Assembly: GCA_964581165.1 (NCBI GenBank) | Contig: CAZOMM010000022.1 | Coordinates: 1-28,888 of the forward strand | Direction: 5' to 3' | Source of the DNA: CAZPAN01 sp964581165 | Lineage (GTDB): Bacteria; Actinomycetota; Coriobacteriia; Coriobacteriales; CADBOM01 | DNA length: 28,888 nt | Part shown: positions 15,191 through 22,282 of the stretch, in pieces | How positions within the stretch are numbered: the stretch's first letter is position 1 | How the letters are laid out: every line of letters begins with the position of its first letter | Position numbers and translations under genes: made by a program | The notes under the pieces: model-generated | The model's input: the letters and a program-made list of their open reading frames with translations, nothing else | Databases searched by the model: none | What the model was told of the DNA's origin: nothing

Positions 15191-16540
15191 ATGTTCGACA
15201 AGATTCTGATAGCCAATAGGGGCGAGGTTGCCGTAAGGATAATCCGCGCTGCAAAAGAGATGAATATCTCTACAGTTGCGGTTTACTCCACTGCAGATGC
15301 CAAGTCTGAGGCTGTTCGCATGGCCGATGAGTCTGTATGCATAGGTGATGCCCCTTCGGTTAAGTCGTATCTGAACATCCCATCTATTATCGGGGCAGCT
15401 AAGATCACAGGCTCACAGGCAATTCATCCGGGTTACGGCTTTTTGGCTGAAAACTCTGACTTTGCTAGGGCCTGTGTCGACAACGATGTGGTTTTTATTG
15501 GTCCTAGTGCCGATGTAATGGATTCGATGGGAAACAAGTCTAACGCCAAAGAAACTGCTGCATCTGCTGGTGTTCCAACCGTGCCAGGAAGCGACGGCGT
15601 GGTTGAAACTGTTGAAGATGCTAGGACTTTTGCTAAGAGTGTTGGGTATCCGGTACTGGTAAAGGCTAGTGCAGGCGGCGGTGGTAAAGGAATGCGCGAG
15701 GTCATGTCTGATGAGGATATGGAGAGCGCATTTACTACTGCTAAGGCCGAGGCGCTTTCGGCCTTTGGCAATGACGATGTTTATATAGAAAAACTCATCA
15801 AGCGTCCTAGGCATGTGGAGATTCAGATTCTTTCTGATACTCATGGCAATATGATTCATCTTTGCGAGAGGGATTGTTCGATTCAACGCAGGCATCAAAA
15901 GCTTATTGAAGAAGCTCCTTCTCCGGCTCTTACAGAAGAACTGCGTCAAGAGATGGGTGCTACGGCCCTTCGTATGGTTAAGGCCAGTGGCTACACAAAC
16001 GCTGGAACTGTAGAGTTTTTGCTGGACGAAGATGGCAGCTTCTACTTTATGGAAATGAACGCCAGAGTTCAGGTAGAACATGGCGTATCTGAGTTGATCA
16101 CTGGCGTTGATATCATTAAAGAGCAGATTCGCATAGCAGCAGGCGAGGAGATGTCTTGTAAAGATAGGGCACCATTTTCGCCATTTGGACATGCAATAGA
16201 GTTTCGTATTAATGCCGAAGATCCCAACAACGACTTTAGGCCATCCCCTGGTAGGCTTGCGTCTTTATCCATGCCAGCAGGTCCTGGAATTAGGATTGAT
16301 ACTGCGATTTTCCAGGGATACGACGTGCCTCCGTACTACGATTCTATGCTTGCTAAGCTGCTTGTGTGGGGAATTGATAGAAACGAGGCGATTGCTAGGG
16401 CTCGTCGTGCACTTGACGAATTTAAAATTGAAGAAATTAGCACTACGATACCGTTCCATCGCAAAGTTGTAGATAACGAGGCCTTTATAGCAGGCGATGT
16501 CTATACAGACTTTGTCGAAAAGGAGTTTGGACTCTGTTGA
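15191..16540 (+). CDS. accC: Biotin carboxylase subunit
   Basis: ATP-grasp enzyme that carboxylates biotin on the carrier domain with bicarbonate and ATP. In 449 residues it shows the N-terminal KILIANRGEVAVRIIRAAKE, IHPGYGFLAEN near 78-88, the glycine-rich ATP loop GGGGKGMR, the catalytic MEMNARVQVEH near 290, and RPSPGRL. It is the length of stand-alone AccC. It lies downstream of the fused carboxyltransferase-carrier, so it probably serves pyruvate carboxylation; it could also serve an acetyl-CoA carboxylase encoded elsewhere. In Bacillus the equivalent position is accB-accC followed by the asp23 family gene, as here. The stop lies in a perfect 12-base tandem duplication. Confidence 0.95.
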   Translation: MFDKILIANRGEVAVRIIRAAKEMNISTVAVYSTADAKSEAVRMADESVCIGDAPSVKSYLNIPSIIGAAKITGSQAIHPGYGFLAENSDFARACVDNDVVFIGPSADVMDSMGNKSNAKETAASAGVPTVPGSDGVVETVEDARTFAKSVGYPVLVKASAGGGGKGMREVMSDEDMESAFTTAKAEALSAFGNDDVYIEKLIKRPRHVEIQILSDTHGNMIHLCERDCSIQRRHQKLIEEAPSPALTEELRQEMGATALRMVKASGYTNAGTVEFLLDEDGSFYFMEMNARVQVEHGVSELITGVDIIKEQIRIAAGEEMSCKDRAPFSPFGHAIEFRINAEDPNNDFRPSPGRLASLSMPAGPGIRIDTAIFQGYDVPPYYDSMLAKLLVWGIDRNEAIARARRALDEFKIEEISTTIPFHRKVVDNEAFIAGDVYTDFVEKEFGLC

Positions 16541-16555
16541 TATCTCTGTTGATAT
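16532..16555. repeat. Perfect 12-bp duplication spanning the accC stop codon
   Basis: CTCTGTTGATAT is present twice without change, 16532-16543 and 16544-16555. The first copy contains the accC stop TGA (16538-16540). The second runs into the left arm of the following stem-loop. Confidence 0.9.
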
Positions 16556-16592
16556 TAACCCTATGTTAGACCGTGATTGACATAGGGTTAAT
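16554..16592. other. Thirteen-base stem-loop after accC
   Basis: ATTAACCCTATGT (16554-16566) and its exact complement (16580-16592) enclose a 13-base loop. It is the strongest hairpin in the window and lies 13 bases after the accC stop. No T run follows, so factor-independent termination is uncertain. It coincides with the left edge of the dispersed repeat. Confidence 0.6.
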
Positions 16593-16807
16593 CAAGCTCA
16601 GCAACAACAGACTCTCAACAAAGAGTGCACAGAATGCCGATGCTGGCGAGTTCCGCAGCGTGCAAAAGCAACTAGAAAAATCTTTCTCTAGAATCAAGTT
16701 CATGCAAACGCACGTATGTTTTGCAGAAAAAAGAACGCGAGCGAGGACTGCCTGAGTCCAGCGCGGCTTCTGTGTTACCCACTCAGTGATCGTATCAACG
16801 GTGGTTT
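16561..16807 (+). repeat. Dispersed intergenic repeat, full copy (modules A and B)
   Basis: Module A (about 16561-16735) returns at 28656-28832, with conserved blocks such as GAATGCCGATGCTGGCGAGT and CTAGAAAAATCTTTCT. Module B (16718-16807, with GCGGCTTCTG and GTGATCGT) returns at 20401-20488. Module B has a small inverted repeat, GGACT and AGTCC around GCCTG. The only frame, 60 codons from 16573, is not kept in the other copy and looks non-coding. It fills most of the gap between accC and the asp23 family gene. Confidence 0.8.
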
Positions 16808-16894
16808 GGCATAGAAATAATTTAAAGCTTAAGCGCAATGCGTTAATCTATAGCGGTGAAATCTTGCAAGTATCGTTTTTGGGAGGGGAGTCAG

Positions 16895-17305
16895 GTGGCT
16901 AGAAACTCTCTTAAATCCAACATTAGTAGTAATCCCCAAGAGATTACATGGCCCAATCCAGACTCTACGATCGCCCATCTTGGAATTGCTCCGGGAGTAG
17001 TAGAAACCATGATTGCTAGGGCTGCCTCTGATGTGCCTGGCGTAGCTGCTGTAGGTGGTCCCAAGGTAGACAAGCGCTGGTTTAACTCCGTTCTCACAAA
17101 GCAGGAAGGGATTACCGGAGTTGAGATCGCCGAAGAACAGGGAGATCTTGTTTTGGATATTCGCGTCCAGATTTTTTACGGATATAAGCTGCAGGACATT
17201 GTTGATGGAATTAAATCCAATGTTACAGATGCTCTCTTTGCCCAAGCGGGAATTAAGGTTGATGCGATAAACGTATACGTATCTGCCCTACAGTTTGAGG
17301 AGTAA
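16895..17305 (+). CDS. Asp23/Gls24 family envelope stress protein
   Basis: Small protein of the Asp23 (DUF322) family, linked in Firmicutes to envelope stress and, for the paralogue YqhY next to accBC, to control of lipid synthesis. The 136 residues show IAPGVVETMIARAASDVPGV and, near the C-terminus, VQIFYGYKLQDIVDGIKSNV, both typical. There is no membrane segment. I start at the GTG at 16895, eight bases after GGAGG; an earlier GTG at 16856 would add 13 residues without homology or binding site. Gene order accC-asp23-nusB is that of Bacillus. The 3' end is repeated twice more downstream. Confidence 0.88.
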   Translation: MARNSLKSNISSNPQEITWPNPDSTIAHLGIAPGVVETMIARAASDVPGVAAVGGPKVDKRWFNSVLTKQEGITGVEIAEEQGDLVLDIRVQIFYGYKLQDIVDGIKSNVTDALFAQAGIKVDAINVYVSALQFEE

Positions 17306-17365
17306 GCCCTGCACTGCACCTTGCAATTTGAAGAGTAAGCCTGCATTGCAATTTGAGGAGTAAGC
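17291..17365. repeat. Triplicated 3' end of the asp23 family gene
   Basis: CAGTTTGAGGAGTAAGC (17291-17307), CAATTTGAAGAGTAAGC (17324-17340) and CAATTTGAGGAGTAAGC (17349-17365) start 33 and 25 bases apart. The first includes the stop TAA (17303-17305). Each copy holds GAGGAG or GAAGAG plus TAA; the last is the closest purine-rich site before nusB, though 14 bases is a long spacing. Confidence 0.85.
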
Positions 17366-17374
17366 CGCCCCAAT

Positions 17375-17932
17375 ATGTCCAAAAACCATCCAAACACGAT
17401 TATCAAGCGAACCAGGGCTAGAAAACAGGTCCTCCAAATGCTTTTTAGCCTTGATTTTGTAGGCGAAAATGCAAATCTTCCAGCAGATTCCACTGAAGTT
17501 ATGGATGGAGTTGTTGTTGAGAAGTATGCAAAAGAGCTGTTATCGGGTATCTCAGAAAATTTCGCTCAAATAGACAAAGTTATCGAGGAGGCCTCTGAGA
17601 ATTGGTCTTTATCTAGAATGGCCTCTACTGATCGGGCCATTCTTCGCATTGCAGTTTTTGAAATGCTTTATAGAGACGACGTGCCCTCTAGTGTTTCGAT
17701 TAATGAGGCAGTGGAGCTAGCACAGAGTTTTGGGGGAGAAGACGAATCTTTTAGATTTGTAAACGGAGTCTTAGGAAGGATTGCTGCTCAACTTAGTAAA
17801 AGTGACTTAATGCTTTTAGAGGAAGAGGAAATTATTGGAGTAGATGAAGCCTCAGTAGATGAGACTTCCGTAGATGAGGTCTCCGTAGGTGAAGCCTCAG
17901 TAGATGAGGTCTCCGAGCAGGAGAGCAAATAG
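17375..17932 (+). CDS. nusB: Transcription antitermination factor NusB with acidic repeat tail
   Basis: Binds boxA RNA with NusE (S10) and supports antitermination in rRNA operons. The all-helical domain covers about residues 8-145: RTRARKQVLQMLFSLDF near the N-terminus, then WSLSRMASTDRAILRIAVFEM, INEAVELAQSFGGEDESFRFVNGVL (cut here into its two known helices). The 185 residues exceed the usual 130-150. The extra length is a C-terminal tail from about 148, beginning EEEEIIG and followed by five 5-residue repeats of the type VDEAS. The tail is encoded by a 15-base tandem repeat and is very acidic. Its stop is two bases before xseB, so the two are coupled. In Bacillus folD and xseA would follow; they are absent here. 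Confidence 0.93.
   Translation: MSKNHPNTIIKRTRARKQVLQMLFSLDFVGENANLPADSTEVMDGVVVEKYAKELLSGISENFAQIDKVIEEASENWSLSRMASTDRAILRIAVFEMLYRDDVPSSVSINEAVELAQSFGGEDESFRFVNGVLGRIAAQLSKSDLMLLEEEEIIGVDEASVDETSVDEVSVGEASVDEVSEQESK
17840..17914 (+). repeat. 15-bp tandem repeat in the nusB 3' end
   Basis: Five in-frame units begin at 17840, 17855, 17870, 17885 and 17900, of the type GTAGATGAGGTCTCC; units three and five are identical. They encode VDEAS, VDETS, VDEVS, VGEAS and VDEVS. Confidence 0.92.
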
Positions 17933-17934
17933 TT

Positions 17935-18411
17935 ATGAATCGTCGTCAGGAAAGACCCAGTTCGTATCTGCGAGTAAAAAAACATCTCGATGAGATTGTT
18001 GAGCAGATTAGATCTAAAGATGTTGCCCTAGAAGAAGCTTTGGATCTATATGAGGAGGCAATACGCTTAGGCAACAGCTGTGCTGATCTTATAGAAAAGA
18101 CTGATTTTTCCTATGAAGAAATCGAGGCTTTTAACTCATCTGTATCTGAGGATTCTGAGAGTTCTGGCGATTCTGATACCTCAGACGTTTCGGGCGATTC
18201 TGACAGTTCTGATGTTTCAGATGTCTCAGAGACTTCAGAGGCTTCGGACGACTCGGATGGTTCTGGTGTTTCAGATGCTTTGGGCGTTTCGGACAACTCT
18301 GGCGCTTCAGGCATTTCAGGCGATTCTGAGAGTTCCGACAATTCAAACGTAAGCAGCGATGCTAGCGCTAAACTCGATGAGTCTTCTGAACAAATATCTA
18401 CTCCCGCGTGA
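17935..18411 (+). CDS. xseB: Exodeoxyribonuclease VII small subunit with Ser/Asp-rich tail
   Basis: Small subunit of the single-strand nuclease ExoVII. The XseB domain is residues about 10-60 (YLRVKKHLDEIVEQI, ALEEALDLYEEAIRLGNSC), two helices as expected. The family is usually 65-90 residues; here the protein is 158. Residues from about 68 form a low-complexity tail of Ser, Asp, Gly, Val and Glu, built from 9-residue units encoded by a 27-base repeat. The large subunit gene xseA, normally adjacent, is not in the window. The tail has no signal sequence, so it resembles surface Ser-Asp repeats only in composition. Start ATG is two bases after the nusB stop, with AGGAGA inside nusB. Confidence 0.85.
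   Translation: MNRRQERPSSYLRVKKHLDEIVEQIRSKDVALEEALDLYEEAIRLGNSCADLIEKTDFSYEEIEAFNSSVSEDSESSGDSDTSDVSGDSDSSDVSDVSETSEASDDSDGSGVSDALGVSDNSGASGISGDSESSDNSNVSSDASAKLDESSEQISTPA
18136..18351 (+). repeat. 27-bp tandem repeat encoding the XseB tail
   Basis: Eight phases of 27 bases fit between 18136 and 18351, with unit starts at 18136, 18163, 18190, 18217, 18244, 18271, 18298 and 18325. The clearest pair encodes SGDSDTSDV (18163) and SGDSDSSDV (18190). Later units are more diverged, and within a unit a 9-base sub-period is visible. Confidence 0.75.
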
Positions 18412-18432
18412 TCTTAGGTGTGGGTGATCTAA
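18408..18432. repeat. 16-bp duplication spanning the xseB stop codon
   Basis: GTGATCTTA at 18408 and GTGATCTAA at 18424 are 16 bases apart. The first includes the xseB stop TGA (18409-18411) and the second ends directly before the dxs ATG. Confidence 0.55.
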
Positions 18433-20400
18433 ATGGATGCAAGGGATGGTGACTTTATCCTTTCGGGGATTAAGACTCCTGCCGATTTGGCTGATCTTAA
18501 TTATGCAGAGCTAGAACAGCTAGCTGTCGAACTCCGCGCAGTGATCCTTGCAACGATGTCTCAAACCGGTGGTCATCTGGCATCAAGTTTGGGTGCTGTC
18601 GAAATCATATTGGCAATGCACCGTGCTTTTCCTTCTGAGGACGATTCGATTGTTTTTGATGTAGGACATCAATCAATAGCACATAAACTTCTTACTGGCC
18701 GCATGGATAAGATATCCACACTTAGGCAATACGGCGGAATATCTGGCTTTCCTCGCAGAAGTGAGAGCAAATACGATGTGCATGACTCTGGTCATGCTTC
18801 TGATTCACTCTCAATTGCTATTGGCCTTTTGCTTGCAAAGCAGATGAATGGCCAATCCGGAGATGTTTCGGTTTTGATTGGCGATGCTTCTATTACAGGT
18901 GGAATGGCATTTGAGGCTTTGAATCACATTGGTCAAACGCACCGCAATCTGATTATTGTTCTTAACGATAATGGGATGTCGATTGCTCGTAATGTTGGGG
19001 CAATCTCTTTGTTTTTGGGAAAGATCAGGCTTAGCCAAGAATATACGCATCTGCGTAGCACGGTTGAAGAAAATGTTGGAAATCTGGGACGGCTCGGCCA
19101 TTTAGCAGTAAAGTTTGGTGAGGAGCTTAAAAACTCGGTCAAAAAGTTTTTAGTAGGTGGAACCTTTTTTGAGGATTTGGGAATAACCTACCTGGGGCCA
19201 ATTGATGGGCATAGTATTCCAGATATGGAAGAGGCTCTAAAGGCTGCTAAAGATTATGATGGCCCCGTACTCATTCATGCTGTTACTCGCAAAGGTAAGG
19301 GCTATGGGCCAGCTGAGTATAACCCTTCTAAATTCCATGGCATTCCCGGTTTTGATATTGATACTGGCGAGACAGTAAGTTTCTTTGGCTCTTCGGGCTA
19401 CACAAAGGTCTTTTCTAGGCTCATGGAAATTGAGGGTGGTCGCAACGAAAAGCTTGTAGCCATAACTGCTGCCATGTCTGATGGCACTGGACTCAGTGCT
19501 TTTGAAAGGGCCTATCCCGATAGGTTTTTTGATGTTGGGATTTCGGAAGAACATGCAGTTTCGCTTGCTGCAGGTCTTGCCATTGGGGGCAGACTGCCTG
19601 TGGTGGCAATCTATTCCACATTCTTGCAGCGTGCATACGACCAAATGATGATAGACGTGGCTCTTCAAGGGCTGCATGTTGTTTTTTGTATTGATCGTGC
19701 AGGATTAGTTGGCCGCGATGGTTCGACACATCATGGCTTATTTGATCTTGCATATCTACGTTCTATGCCAGGAATGACAATTCTTGCACCATCGTCTACG
19801 GCTGAGTTAGCTGGTGCTTTTGCTACGGCTATCAAGGAACTCGATGGTCCGGTAGCCATCAGATACCCAAGATCTTCTGAAGAAATCTATGAGCCCACAG
19901 GAAATGAAGCGGTATGGGAGAAGTCTCGTGCGCTTTGTTTGCGAAATGGAGACGACGTTGCAATTTTGGCTGTTGGCAGAATGGTGTCTGTTGCATTAAA
20001 GGCTGCAGATATTCTTGCCACTAGAGGAATTGAATGCTCTGTTTATGACATGCGCTGGGTAAAGCCCATGGATCTACAGACCGTACAAGCTGCAAGACGT
20101 ACTCGATTAATCGCAACTATCGAAGATGGAACCATTGTTGGTGGTTTTGCTGATGCAGTACTCGAAGAGCTTAGTCGCAGACTAGATCTAGAGACAGATG
20201 ATGAGTTCTCTGTAGTAAATGTTTTGAATGCCAATGGCGAAGAAATTCAGGTTGAACTTGCTGCCTTAGGACACCCCCCTGTTATCAGATTTGGAATAGA
20301 CGACAGCTTTGTGCAGCAGGGTTGTGAAGCAGAACTCATGGAGGAGTTAGGACTAAATCCTGAGCAGGTAGCCGACAAAATCGAGCGCAATTTGCTGTAG
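18433..20400 (+). CDS. dxs: 1-deoxy-D-xylulose-5-phosphate synthase
   Basis: Condenses pyruvate and glyceraldehyde 3-phosphate to DXP with thiamine diphosphate, the first step of the MEP isoprenoid pathway. In 655 residues the order is: GGHLASSLGAVE near 47-58, the His in FDVGHQSIAHKLLTGR, the thiamine-diphosphate motif GDASITGGMAFEALNHI near 153 onward ending in NDNGMSI, the transketolase middle domain with FDVGISEEHAV and DRAGLVGRDGSTHHG, and a C-terminal domain with IRYPRSS. The ATG at 18433 has only a weak GGTG upstream. The gene is separated from xseB by 21 bases; ispA, often between them, is absent. A copy of dispersed module B begins directly after the stop. Confidence 0.97.
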   Translation: MDARDGDFILSGIKTPADLADLNYAELEQLAVELRAVILATMSQTGGHLASSLGAVEIILAMHRAFPSEDDSIVFDVGHQSIAHKLLTGRMDKISTLRQYGGISGFPRRSESKYDVHDSGHASDSLSIAIGLLLAKQMNGQSGDVSVLIGDASITGGMAFEALNHIGQTHRNLIIVLNDNGMSIARNVGAISLFLGKIRLSQEYTHLRSTVEENVGNLGRLGHLAVKFGEELKNSVKKFLVGGTFFEDLGITYLGPIDGHSIPDMEEALKAAKDYDGPVLIHAVTRKGKGYGPAEYNPSKFHGIPGFDIDTGETVSFFGSSGYTKVFSRLMEIEGGRNEKLVAITAAMSDGTGLSAFERAYPDRFFDVGISEEHAVSLAAGLAIGGRLPVVAIYSTFLQRAYDQMMIDVALQGLHVVFCIDRAGLVGRDGSTHHGLFDLAYLRSMPGMTILAPSSTAELAGAFATAIKELDGPVAIRYPRSSEEIYEPTGNEAVWEKSRALCLRNGDDVAILAVGRMVSVALKAADILATRGIECSVYDMRWVKPMDLQTVQAARRTRLIATIEDGTIVGGFADAVLEELSRRLDLETDDEFSVVNVLNANGEEIQVELAALGHPPVIRFGIDDSFVQQGCEAELMEELGLNPEQVADKIERNLL

Positions 20401-20488
20401 CTTTGTAGAACAAAGAGCGCAAGTGTTGACTGTCTGAGACCAGAGCGGCTTCTGCGTAACCACCCGGTGATCGTGTCAGCGGTGTTTT
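20401..20488 (+). repeat. Dispersed intergenic repeat, module B only
   Basis: This copy matches 16718-16807 after accC, with shared blocks GCGGCTTCTG, GGTGATCGT and CGGTG and a related GACTG-CTGAG core. It starts on the base after the dxs stop codon. The remaining 41 bases to tlyA hold no clear signal. Confidence 0.7.
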
Positions 20489-20529
20489 AGTCTTTAGTGT
20501 CAGCAGCGCTCTAACACAGAAAAAGTTTT

Positions 20530-21459
20530 ATGGGGCACAAAAATCGAGCAAACAAACAAAAAAGTGGAATGAAGAAGCTGCGTCTAGATGAGCTGCTAGT
20601 TATGCGCGGCTTTTTTAGCGATCGCGAGCAGGCGATGCGCGCAGTACTTGCAGGCGAGATTACAAGTCCAGAAATCGCCATCACTTCTCCCTCACAAATA
20701 ATCGATACTCAAATTACATTAAAGGTAAAGACTCCTCCTCGTTTTGTTTCTAGGGGAGGAGTAAAACTTCAGGGCGCTCTAGACGCACTAAATGTGGATC
20801 CCAAAGGGCTTGCCTGCATAGACGTAGGAGCATCAAGTGGAGGATTTACCGACTGTCTTTTGATTAATGGAGCCGCATCGGTATGTGCTGTAGATGTTGG
20901 ATACGGACAATTCGCTTGGCGGCTTAGACAAGACTCTAGGGTCAAACTTTTTGAAAGAACCAACATCCGAAAGGCCAGGGTCACCGAACTTGGAGGCCCT
21001 TTTGATTTACTGGTTGCAGATTTGTCCTTTGTGTCACTGGCAAGCTTGATTGATGTACTTGTAGCTTTGGTTTCAGAGGGAGGACAACTGCTCATGTTGC
21101 TTAAGCCTCAATTTGAACTAAGAAAGGATCAAGTGGACAAGGGCGGTGTTGTAAAAGACCCTGCAAAGCATGTTGAGGTTTTAACTAAGATGCTTAGGCT
21201 TCTGCCTAATGCTAATGTGTGTCCTTTAGGAGTTTGTGCCTCTCCAATTTCTGGCTTTAAGGGAAATTTTGAATTTTTTGTTCTAGCTAAGCGGATGCCA
21301 GACAATTGGGACAGAAACGTTAAGGATAATGAAGAAGAGCTTGTGGGTATGATTATGCAAGCGGTCAAGGCCGCACATTCTACACATTCCGCACATAGTG
21401 ATGAGAAGATTTCTTTGGGGAGCGGTAATGCGAATACTGATAGTAATGAGTACAACTAA
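20530..21459 (+). CDS. tlyA: TlyA family rRNA 2'-O-methyltransferase
   Basis: Predicted to methylate ribose 2'-hydroxyls in 16S and/or 23S rRNA; in mycobacteria loss confers capreomycin resistance. An S4 RNA-binding domain (LRLDELLVMRGFFSDREQAMRA) occupies about 15-75. The FtsJ-like methyltransferase domain follows with CIDVGASSGGFTDCLL near 97 and AVDVGYGQ, then the catalytic region VADLSFVSL and MLLKPQFEL. The 309 residues exceed the usual 270; the excess is a C-terminal tail with an HS-rich repeat (9-base units at 21373-21399). The start is uncertain: ATG 20530 has no clear binding site, and ATG 20569 gives MKKLRLDELL, closer to the family N-terminus. The 3' end overlaps nadK by 32 bases. 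Confidence 0.93.
   Translation: MGHKNRANKQKSGMKKLRLDELLVMRGFFSDREQAMRAVLAGEITSPEIAITSPSQIIDTQITLKVKTPPRFVSRGGVKLQGALDALNVDPKGLACIDVGASSGGFTDCLLINGAASVCAVDVGYGQFAWRLRQDSRVKLFERTNIRKARVTELGGPFDLLVADLSFVSLASLIDVLVALVSEGGQLLMLLKPQFELRKDQVDKGGVVKDPAKHVEVLTKMLRLLPNANVCPLGVCASPISGFKGNFEFFVLAKRMPDNWDRNVKDNEEELVGMIMQAVKAAHSTHSAHSDEKISLGSGNANTDSNEYN
21373..21399 (+). repeat. 9-bp tandem repeat in the tlyA 3' end
   Basis: GCACATTCT, ACACATTCC and GCACATAGT lie back to back and encode AHS, THS, AHS in the C-terminal tail of TlyA. Confidence 0.7.
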
Positions 21460-22282
21460 GCCAGTAGCTCGAAACGAGGCAGATAAACTTAGAGACTGGC
21501 TTATCACCAATGGGCATGCCGCTCAGATAATCCGCGCAGAGGATATCGCCTTTGGGGAGAGTATTGAGAATCTCTATCCAGAGGGAAAAGGCGGTGTTGA
21601 TCTTATCTGCTCGCTGGGTGGAGATGGGACGATGCTATCAAGCGCTCAACTTGTCTTTGAAAATCCTGCACCAATTTTGGGTTTTAATTTTGGGAACCTA
21701 GGCTTTTTAACTAGTGCAACTCCCGATGTTTTATATGAGGGAGTGCAAGCTGCAATTGATGGAAACATAGAGCGCGAAACCAGATCTGCCCTAGAAGTTG
21801 AGGTCGAAGATGCCGATGGGAACATTTCAAAGCATATGGTTTTAAATGAGGTGGCACTTAGCCGAGGCTCCACGGGCAAGATGATTAACTATGACGTATT
21901 TATCGATGCTGAGCACTTTGTAAAGGTCTGTTCAGACGGTGTTATTGTATCTTCGCCCACAGGTTCAACTGCATATGCTTTATCTGCCGGTGGACCTATT
22001 GTTTCTCCCAATCTATCCTGCATGATTGTTGTAGCTATTGCCCCACACTCTCTGGTATCAAGAGCCCTAGTAACCGGGTCCGATCAAACAGTTAGGGTTG
22101 TGCCACATACTCCCAAAAGGCATGAATGCATGGTCTTTTTGGATGGACACGTTATGCCTTTGGAAGATTCCCCGGCCAGCCTCAGTGTCAAGATAAAACC
22201 CGATGCCGTCACCTTCTTAAAGTACAAGGCTCCCGGTTTTGCAAAAGCAGCATCTCATGCATTTTATGGAGGCGGAGCATGA
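21428..22282 (+). CDS. nadK: NAD kinase
   Basis: Phosphorylates NAD to NADP. In 284 residues it shows GGDGTMLSSAQ near 63, FGNLGFLT, and SSPTGSTAYALSAGGPI near 180, the NAD kinase signatures. I start at the ATG at 21428, giving MRILIVMSTTKP, with GGGGAG five bases upstream; the earlier GTG at 21398 would add ten residues. The start lies inside tlyA, and the stop overlaps the recN start (ATGA), so the three genes are translationally coupled. The order tlyA-nadK-recN is that of actinobacteria (Rv1694-Rv1696); Bacillus has an arginine repressor gene in place of nadK. Confidence 0.95.
   Translation: MRILIVMSTTKPVARNEADKLRDWLITNGHAAQIIRAEDIAFGESIENLYPEGKGGVDLICSLGGDGTMLSSAQLVFENPAPILGFNFGNLGFLTSATPDVLYEGVQAAIDGNIERETRSALEVEVEDADGNISKHMVLNEVALSRGSTGKMINYDVFIDAEHFVKVCSDGVIVSSPTGSTAYALSAGGPIVSPNLSCMIVVAIAPHSLVSRALVTGSDQTVRVVPHTPKRHECMVFLDGHVMPLEDSPASLSVKIKPDAVTFLKYKAPGFAKAASHAFYGGGA

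Noticed and set aside
16573..16755. 60-codon frame inside the dispersed repeat
   Set aside because: The second repeat copy does not keep the frame, and there is no binding site; the DNA is better explained as a repeat.
16561..16807. Insertion sequence or transposon
   Set aside because: No transposase, no terminal inverted repeats shared between copies, and no clear target-site duplication.
16593..16894. Promoter for the asp23-nusB genes
   Set aside because: Several weak -10-like sites (for example TAATCT near 16843) exist, but none has a convincing -35 at the right distance.
18111..18352. Long frames on both strands opposite the xseB tail
   Set aside because: They are by-products of the 27-base repeat, which stays open in several frames; they begin without binding sites.
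22126..22278. Longer N-terminus of RecN extending into nadK
   Set aside because: The region is the nadK 3' end in another frame; the ATG at 22279 has a strong binding site and gives the family N-terminus.
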